From assembly GCA_028532985.1 (NCBI GenBank), contig JANCIK010000005.1:2486501-2550500 (forward strand): a stretch of DNA of 64,000 bases. Reading direction: 5' to 3'. A program made the position numbers and the translations under genes. The notes under the pieces were generated by a model. The model was not told the DNA's origin. It did not search any database and was given only the letters and a program-made list of their open reading frames with translations. The stretch comes from Stropharia rugosoannulata (lineage: Eukaryota > Basidiomycota > Agaricomycetes > Agaricales > Strophariaceae). Shown here in pieces: positions 56,837 through 64,000 of the stretch (within the stretch, counting starts at the first letter, position 1; each line of letters begins with the position of its first letter).

Positions 56837-58079
56837 GAAAGTTTGGTCAATTATGGTAGAAAAAAATCCCAACATCTGAGTATGATCCAGATTTCTGATT
56901 ATGCTTTCTTCCAATCGTGTATTGAGGGCTGAGTATTCCGTGGTTGTACTATGTAGTTCAAATTGGAAGTCAATTAGTTAATGAAGGGAGGCTACTGAAT
57001 GCTGTAGTTTTTGAAAAAAATATCCCGTGATGTTTTTCGCACGAGTTTCCAAAACACGTTAAGCTTGTGTTAAGCGCTCCTCACCCGGAATACATTCATG
57101 ACCAATTCACGACTGGGAATTTTATTTTCTGTCATGAGTAAGCCTGAATAAGCTCCCATACACTTTGTGTTGTCTTAGCTTTCTAACAACTTTTTAGTTC
57201 TTTAATTTAGGCAAATTTTAGGAGACAGCAAGGCGATGCACTCAGATGGAAGTTGATGCGATCACTGAGATGCAATAACATCAGATGATTGTCCGGCATG
57301 TTATGAGTCGCAACAGGCAAGCCGTAGCAACAGGTCACAATTAACGGAGATTGTTGTCTGGACGCCGCTATCAATCTCGGAAATATAACTGTTCGTCGCT
57401 GCCTGTTGCGATAATTTACAGCACATTATAAACATGCCTTCAAGATCAGCACCAACTTGGAATCATGACTGGTGAGAATCCTACAACAATATACTATTTG
57501 ACAGTCGATGTATTTTCAACGCTGATGATATTTACACATACTTATCAAATGCTTATACGAGTTTCGTTGATTCATCATGTTTAGATTATGTATCATAAAA
57601 TTACATAAATGACGCAAGCATCCAAGAAGCATCAATTAAAAAATTTGTCGTCGTTCAAGCCACAAGCTTCAAGTAGATCCGTAATAAGGTATTGAAGCTC
57701 AACGGTACTAGTTCCGCTGAGTACAAACTGCAAGTTGCAATTACAACTTTGAGTTTCAAACCTCTCCAAAGGGTTAAAAAATATTGAACTGCCTTCCTAT
57801 TGAATCAATAATGAATACGAAAGGGTGTACAGACCGGTGCATCAGTTCTCGTTGATATTTGAAGTAGAGACTACATCTCTGTTACACCTCTGAGAAGAAC
57901 GCCGTAGCAACAAGCTACTGTGGCGACGGGATCCTGACGCAGACAAAAATCCTCATAAGTGCTGCCGCCCTTCTGGCTCCATGTAATATTCTCTTCCTTC
58001 CTGGCATCCCACAGCAGGAGTAATCAGCATTAAATTATTAACTCATCATTCGGGTGTTACTGTGTGTAACTGACAACAA
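56837..58079. other. Intergenic between DUF6534 copies B and C
   Basis: About 1.2 kb with no gene. Right part (57825-57985) is the block shared with copy B; CCGTAGCAAC occurs at 57322 and 57902. Confidence 0.55.
57825..57985 (+). promoter_or_regulatory. Duplicated upstream block of DUF6534 copy C
   Basis: GTGTACAGACCGGTGCATCAG through GCCGTAGCAACAAG, the counterpart of 55163-55320. Confidence 0.6.
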
Positions 58080-59455
58080 ATGCAACTCCCGGAAAAAGTG
58101 ATCTCGAAGTGCGTCCAACTTTTATAGAATTGGAAACAATATCAGAAATAATACTGGTTCCTCCTTTCATTAAGTGCCGAGAGAATTGTGCGCTTTCCAA
58201 TATTCCCTTCTCTTCATCTTCTGATTCGAATTGCTTCTTACAGCTTATAGGACATTTCTTACAGTCGACTCTGTATGGTGTCCTTTCAGTTCAAACCTGT
58301 AAGCTTTCGCATTCGATACGCCATCACAGTTATGACATTTTGGGTATTTTCAGACCTTTACTTCATAGCCTTCCCCAATGACAATCTTTCTACCAAGCTG
58401 ATCGTTGCCACGCTGTTCATTTTGGACTCTTGCCAAACATGTTTGATAATAGCGTGCGGCTTTGCAGCTATCGCTGCTGGCTTTGACAATCCTTTATCCT
58501 TGGATGAAGTTGGTAATTCCTGGTTCTCAGTGCCAATCTTAAGTGGAATCAGTAGGCTGACTTCCCAATGTTTTGTTGAAAAAAGTACTTACTATTCGAC
58601 TCAAGTCGCGTTTGTTGTCCAAGGAGTATATATTTACAGAATATATATTCTGGCAAACTCAAAATCAATTTGTCCCGTGATAATTATTGTGCGTGGCTGC
58701 CAGACAGGAGATGCACTCACCTGTTGACATTTCAGTATGACCAGCTATGCTTTCTTCAGCTATCCGGTCTCTGCGGGGCGATCATAGTGGGAGTGGAGGC
58801 CAAAAACGCAATGTTGCTGTCTGTCTTATCATCGACAAGATCGTCCTTAGTCACAGCGGGGGTAAGCAGACCAATACTGGCGACACGGCATCGTATCCTT
58901 TATCTAATCAAAGTCGCGACGTATGGCTTGTGGCAGTAGATATGGGAAGGAAGCACAGTGCTCTGCGACATTATTATAGCTTTCTGCATGTATCACTACG
59001 TGAGTCGTATTTTTTTTTTCGAACTAACGCTTACGGATTTGTGGTTGAATCACAGCTGCACACAAGAGGGACTGGGTTCCAAAAGACCAAAGACCGTATA
59101 AGTCAGATAATCAGATTGAGTGTTGGAACTGGGTCGGTGACAGGTACGTGATCACCTCGATGCTAGAATCGATACTGATAGACGGTAAATCTTAGCAACA
59201 CTCGCACTCACAACTTTGATAACCATATACATACCGGGTCAAGGGCTGAATTGGTTAACGACGACCATGATAATGGGGAAGGCATATTCTAACTCAATAA
59301 TGGTTATATTCAATAGTAGAGTCAAAGTCGTCTCCAATGGTCCTGTTCCAACCTGGGATGAGAAGTCAGCAAAATTGACCAAAGGAGCAATAAATGGACA
59401 ACTGACAAGTTTGCGCTTTGTAATAAGCAGCGACGAAAGTGAGGATGAAATGTAG
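58080..59455 (+). CDS. DUF6534-type multi-pass membrane protein, copy C
   Basis: Start MQLPEKVIS at 58080, parallel to MQLSEVVVS of copy B. Then LIGHFLQSTLYGVLSVQT, an intron, YLYFIAFPNDNLSTKLIVATLFILDSCQTCLIIACGF, GFDNPLSLDEVGNSWFSVPILSGI, AFVVQGVYIYRIYILANSKSI, IWEGSTVLCDIIIAFCMYHY, RGTGFQKTKDRISQIIRLSVGTGSVTG and YIPGQGLNWLTTTMIMGKAYSNSIMVIFNSR, stop at 59453. About seven membrane segments. The large conserved blocks and shared upstream region show a recent tandem duplication with copy B. Function unknown. Confidence 0.78.
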
Positions 59456-59812
59456 GTTATTTTGCAGTTTTGATGGTGGATGGAAGATGAATGAAGTCAA
59501 CTGAAGAAGCTGAAGAAGATATAAATTCCTGTATTATATTACCATGCGCTATTATGCTGACAGGCAGAGTATATATAAATAATGTCACCAACCAATAAAG
59601 GTTATTCAGTTGTCATACCGGGACCGGATGCACGCTGGTGCACACCGCCACTCGTTAACATCTGCAATTCAGCACTTAAAAAAAATGTTCTCGATGCAGT
59701 ACACCGATCGAAGTCCATCACGGACTATCTACTCCTACTTCTCTTTCTCCGTGTCCAATCTTTTTCCTAGCCTAAACATTGTCTTACTTTAGTAGCGAAG
59801 ATATGTTACATG
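59456..59812. other. Convergent intergenic region
   Basis: About 360 bp between copy C and the ATG17 stop codon. Presumably 3' UTRs; nothing else recognised. Confidence 0.5.
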
Positions 59813-61850
59813 TCAAGAATCACCCACGTCTTCAATCAGATCATTGTCAATGTGCGGGAGAACTTCAAATGTGGAACCATGCACAGGCACGATCTCCCAG
59901 ACTGTAGGGCCATTGGCAATCGACAGACACAGATCTTCAGGCAGGAATTGTCCATACTCCGCATTGAAGTGGGATCGTACTCTGTCCTCCTCTGCGAACA
60001 CTTGATAAATATAAATGACATAGCTGAGAAAATGACAGCGCACCTTGTGTCATAGACTCTAGTTGTCTCATCATTCCCCGAGCTATATTTTCCGCCGACT
60101 CGCGATAATGTTGACGACGTGCTATCTCCAACATTAGCTTATTGAAGGCCATACGGTAAGCCACATATTGTTCATGTAACTGTTCTAGAGTAGTAAGATG
60201 ACTATGCAATGGATTCAGTTCTTCCAGCGCTTCTGTCTGTTGATTTGATTTGAAGTTAGACAAGAAAGACGATATATAATGTAAGCATACCTCTACGGCT
60301 TCTTGCGTCGAAATCATCTCGTCCATGATTTCACCTAATTCGTCCAGGTTATCCAGAACATTGCGTAGATGATCAAGGTCAGTATGGAAGTTACGCCTCG
60401 TAGAGGCTAACTGATCACTGCATCAAGTATGTCAATATAACACGATGAAGAAAGAGAGAAAGCAAGAAAAACGCACTGATAACCGTGAACGGCATGGGCA
60501 CTCTCTTCCAACTCGGCAATGATGGTCGGTAATTCATCAGTATCCCTAATCATGACTTGTTGGATATCAGTAGCTATGCTAACATATAAAACATTTATGA
60601 TTACACGGTACCTTGCCAGTCTTCTTCGTCAAAGACTTCGCCTAACTCTGCCTCCTTCAAGGCGGTCGCCATACCATTGTAGTGGCTCGCTAGGTTCTCT
60701 AGCACAGAGGCCATCGCATTCACCCGTTCATCTTGTGCCATGATGACATTCTGAGTGACAGCTGGGCTCCCGGGACCTGGCTGAGGAAATGGCAGTGAAG
60801 ATTGTATAGATTGTATTGTGCGCGTCAGAGTTTCTGGGTACTCGTCTGTCCTTCCTGTGATTTTCTGGGAAAGCGTTGTTCAGTACCCAATTCACAGAAA
60901 AGGGTATATTATACCTACATCCAAATTCGAACGGTCATTGTCGACCATCTCTAATGTGTCCTCAATGGCTTGATCATCCACAAAGTCGCGCAGCGTCTTC
61001 CAGCGTCTCCGGTCTTCTTTCCTGCTTCTGAGAACTGTGCTCCTGGCTATATAGGTAGAATTCTCGGGATCTTTACGAACTGAGCCATTCCTTCGAATAG
61101 TAGAAGACGGCGAAACAGGAGACGTCGATGGAACTCCGTAGCTCACAGATGTACTGTTGTTCAGTCTTCCACTCCGACCAGGGGTCGTGTAACTTGATGT
61201 GGAATCTTTCCCGGGACTAGTAGGCTTTGAGGGTGGTCTCTGTGAAGATTGCTCCAAGTCCGCGGGGTGCTGACTCCCGAAAAGAGATCCATCGATAGAG
61301 GTTTCGTAGAAGTCGGGCGGAACCACCTGCGACCCCAGCGACTCGAGTATTGCATCCAGCGCATCCGTGCGCTTACTCCGTATCGTGTCCCATTCCTAAA
61401 CAATGTGAACTTTAATGAAGCAATTACTGTGATCAAGGACGAACATGTATCTGCTTTTCAACATAGGCACGCTTTTCTTCAATGGCTTTGGCAACGTTTG
61501 CAGCAAGCTGGCACCCCATTTCCAAGGTGAACACACACATTCGAACGCCTTAGAAGGATTCGCACCTTTAGCTGTTCGACGACAACGTCTACAATCCACC
61601 TAACCTTAGCGTCTAATTCCAGGACATCGATAGCCGCCTGTGCTGTCGCATGCGAAGCGGTATGAGCTTCGGTGCACAGATGTTCGCCTTGTTGTAAGGC
61701 TTTCTTCGACTGAAGTACAAATGCAGCAAGACGTGTAGGGTTCATGTCATCGGCCGTGATAGGCTTGCTTGCTGTGGATGTGGTGTCGGGCTCAGAGCGA
61801 TTGGGTAGACCATTGGGCCTGTAAGTGTCAGAAATGTCTGGGCTCGACAT
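59813..61850 (-). CDS. atg17: Autophagy scaffold protein Atg17
   Basis: Scaffold of the Atg1 kinase complex that organises the phagophore assembly site. Start MSSPDISDTYRPNGL at 61850. Then LAAFVLQSKKALQQGEHLCTEAH, AIDVLELDAKVRWIVDVVVEQLK, SVAKSIEEKRAYVEKQIHVEWDTIR, TDALDAILESLGSQVVPPDF, a Ser/Pro-rich insert of about 90 residues, RRRWKTLRDFVDDQAIEDTLEMVDNDRSNLD, DTDELPTIIAELEESAHAVHGYH, LDELGEIMDEM, FNKLMLEIARRQHYRESAENIARGMMRQLESM, and FNAEYGQFLPEDLCLSIANGPTVWEIVP, ending VGDS at 59813. Long helical, coiled-coil character throughout and the C-terminal block are typical of fungal Atg17. Several short introns; a few inner exon borders are approximate. Confidence 0.85.
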
Positions 61851-62369
61851 GACGATTGGACGCGTCGTGACTGGTGAATTAGGGGTGAAATACAATCCGA
61901 ACGCGGAGCTCGGGACTTGCTCGGGACCCAGCCATCCTCGTGGGACATTTACAAAATTAGTACACTGTCCAAACAGAGTCTGGCGTCTGGTCCAACTTGT
62001 CAAGTTCTGTATGTCTATATTCTGCACAAGCACAGAATCACCATTTGTCCGAGGAAAATGAGTCGCAAACCAAGTATTATATTGAAAAATTAAAGTGGTT
62101 GTGATACAAACGTGATAGTAGGTACTTTACAAGTCAAACGTACAATGAAAAGTCATCAATGAAGAAGTCATGAAAGTCGTAGGAAAAAATGCAAGCACAA
62201 GCGGCTTAACCGCAACGGGTATTGTCCCCAATACAGCGAAGAAAAAATCCGTCCAGAGGACAAGCATGAGTAATAAATCATTACATTTTCTTCTTAGTTA
62301 ATGGTGAACCTATTTCAAGCAGTGCGTTAGAACGTATGTATTAGCCACAGAGAAAGGAGTGAATATTGC
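61851..62369. other. Intergenic: ATG17 promoter and 3' UTR of HAM1-type gene
   Basis: About 520 bp. An open frame reads upstream of the ATG17 start to 62033 but lacks family features, so I treat it as 5' UTR. No other gene recognised. Confidence 0.5.
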
Positions 62370-64000
62370 TTACGCTTCGCTCCTCCAACTCTCATCGAGG
62401 GTACCCGCACTTCGCGCAACACTCTTCGTCTCGGCGATCTTCTTACTCCATCCCTCCTCGTGACCGTCGTTAGGAAGCATCGACTGCCGTGGGTCCGTGA
62501 CGACCTTAAACTGCGCGTTCTTACTGTTTTGACTGGACGCGATAGACGCAGCGCGTCTCGTGGCAGGGCCCGGTGGGTTGTGTAGCGGATGCTCAGGCGC
62601 CTCGTTTGCTACTCGGTTCTTAGCCTGGTCCACGTCGTTGGGGTCCGCGTCGCCGCGCGCGACGTCCGCAGCGTGTTCTTTGCCTGCACCCGCCATGTTC
62701 TGCAGGCCTTCCATGACACGGCTGATGCCCTCCTCGGCGACGCCGACAGCGACGGTGATGGCTTCGGTAACAGCCTTCTCAAGTTGGCGCTTGACGAGGC
62801 GGGTTGCGAGTGGCTTGAGGGTCTTGTATAAGAAGCCGTGGTTCGAGTCGCGGATGGCGAATTTGAGCGTGTCGATGGAGACATTGACCTTGGGCGCTGA
62901 AAGCAGGCTGGGAGAGGAAGGAGAGGTGGCAAGGTCGATAGTAACCTATGTATAACAATGTCAGCAAGTTTCATTATCTGAAAGGGTATTAAAATGGCAT
63001 ACACTGAGGCCTGATCCTCCGAGAAGCACATCAGCAACACCCTCATCCTTCATGCGAATAACACCGGTCTTCTTCCTGTACAAGAACTTGACATCGCGCA
63101 TGTCCGCCTGGATCTGCTCGAGGGTGATGCGCACACGGTGAGTCTCTTCATCGTTCTGCTTGCGTCCAGTCTTGATGTTCTGGGTAATTGCGCCGTAGGG
63201 CGAGAACTTGAAGTGATTGTGGGACTCGACACCAACGATATTCGGGAAGAGGTTGCGGCCTTCGAGCGTGAGGTTCTCAACGACGAGATCGAGGCTGTCA
63301 TCAGTGTACTCTATCCTGGGGATGGGAATGTATCCAACCTTAAGTAGAATTATTAGATTACCGTGAATTGTAATTATTCACGAAGTGTACTTACTCTGTC
63401 GATAAATGTGGGGAGTAGAACCTTGCGAATGTCGTCCCACAGCTCCTTCTTGAAGGTAAGCTGGCCCTCGCTGTTGAACACGAGGTCCTTCGCAAGTTTG
63501 GCCCAATCTTGACCAAACTTCCTGTTGACCTGGAAGAAAGGTGTCAGTAAAATCCATCTTCGCAATGCCGGGAAAGTTGCGCACTGGATCCTCTTTCCAA
63601 CCCTTGGCCCATTCGGCAACACTACCGAAGAGGTTGTCGAAGTGCTCCCTGTACTTGTCATCGAAGAATTGGCGACCATCTTCACGGAGCTTGTTCGCCT
63701 GGCGGTTGCAGTCTGGCTCGAGAACGTAACCGGGGTCGAGCAAGACCTTGCGAACATAACTGTCGATGCTCTTCCACCACGCCCTCAGGTTTTCGTCGCG
63801 GCGGGCATCGTCGATCATCGCGTCGATGGCACTCTTAATGAGACCCATGCTCTTGCCGTTTGCGAAGCGCTCCAAGACAACGCGAATATCCTCGAAAGAC
63901 TGAGAAATGGCGGGGTCCTGTCATAGTATACATTAGTTGTTTCCTTGACATAATCGAAGATCGCATAAACCAACCTGAGCGATGCCACCGGCATGCTCCT
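62370..64000 (-). CDS. HAM1-type protein, C-terminal part (start outside window)
   Basis: Large fungal protein with the HAM1 N- and C-terminal regions; function poorly known, related in architecture to lipid-binding tubular domains by inference. Exons visible from the right edge: IRVVLERFANGKSMGLIKSAIDAMIDDARRDENLRAWW, VLLDPGYVLEPDCN, FGSVAEWAKGWKEDPVRNFPGIAKMDFTDT, FGQDWAKLAKDLVFNSEGQLTFKKELWDDIRKVLLPTFIDRV, YIPIPRIEYTDDSLDLVVENLTLEGRNLFPN, GRKQNDEETHRVRITLEQIQADMRDVKFLYRKKTG, VNVSIDTLKFAIRDSNHGFLYKTLKPLATRL and an Ala/Asn-rich tail ending at 62370. Frames agree across introns near 63910, 63530, 63370 and 62980. Confidence 0.78.

Noticed and set aside
61161..61530. Frames overlapping ATG17 on both strands
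   Set aside because: They are shadows of the ATG17 exons; only one frame carries the Atg17 blocks.

Overview
The window is nuclear DNA from a basidiomycete, almost certainly an agaricomycete mushroom. Genes are dense with many 45-70 bp introns. Secreted polyporopepsin-type aspartic proteases sit in tandem, DUF6534-type membrane proteins are present in three copies, and the large mobile elements are of types common in Agaricomycetes. Exon boundaries below were read by eye from splice signals and family similarity, so some starts are uncertain.

Left arm (1-22.8 kb) is ordinary gene space: the branch-point binding protein SF1/BBP (3' part), an NSUN5/Rcm1-type rRNA cytosine methyltransferase, a class I DnaJ/Hsp40 with a CaaX end, a secreted ThuA-like protein with a C-terminal hydrophobic anchor, a small complex I subunit (NDUFB10-like), a peroxisomal enoyl-CoA hydratase/isomerase ending in AKL, two tandem aspartic proteases, the protein AMPylase SelO (cysteine form), actin-related protein 3, and the first DUF6534 protein.

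The middle (about 23.2-53.6 kb) is a nest of mobile DNA. The outer layer is a Helitron-like element. It carries a Rep-helicase gene (DUF6570, Helitron-like N, HUH and two-tyrosine motifs, Pif1 helicase), a second plus-strand ORF with no recognised family, and three minus-strand genes of agaricomycete-specific families, of which two look like nucleotidyltransferase-fold proteins. A nine-base inverted repeat with hairpins at 23.24 and 53.57 kb may mark its ends. A 15,985 bp Ty3/Gypsy-type LTR retrotransposon (29712-45696) is inserted inside the helicase domain, flanked by an ACGG duplication. Its gag-pol is broken by many small indels although the two LTRs are nearly identical. Between pol and the 3' LTR lie four genes on the opposite strand, each with its own TATA-like box and most with introns. 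The octamer TGCGCGCA is scattered through the whole retroelement, including LTRs, and often coincides with 5' splice sites of those antisense genes. I regard this antisense gene array plus dispersed motif as the most novel content.

Right arm (53.6-64 kb) returns to host sequence: an AT-rich spacer with short tandem repeats and a decayed tRNA-like Pol III promoter, two further DUF6534 genes sharing a duplicated upstream block, the autophagy scaffold ATG17, and the C-terminal part of a HAM1-type protein.
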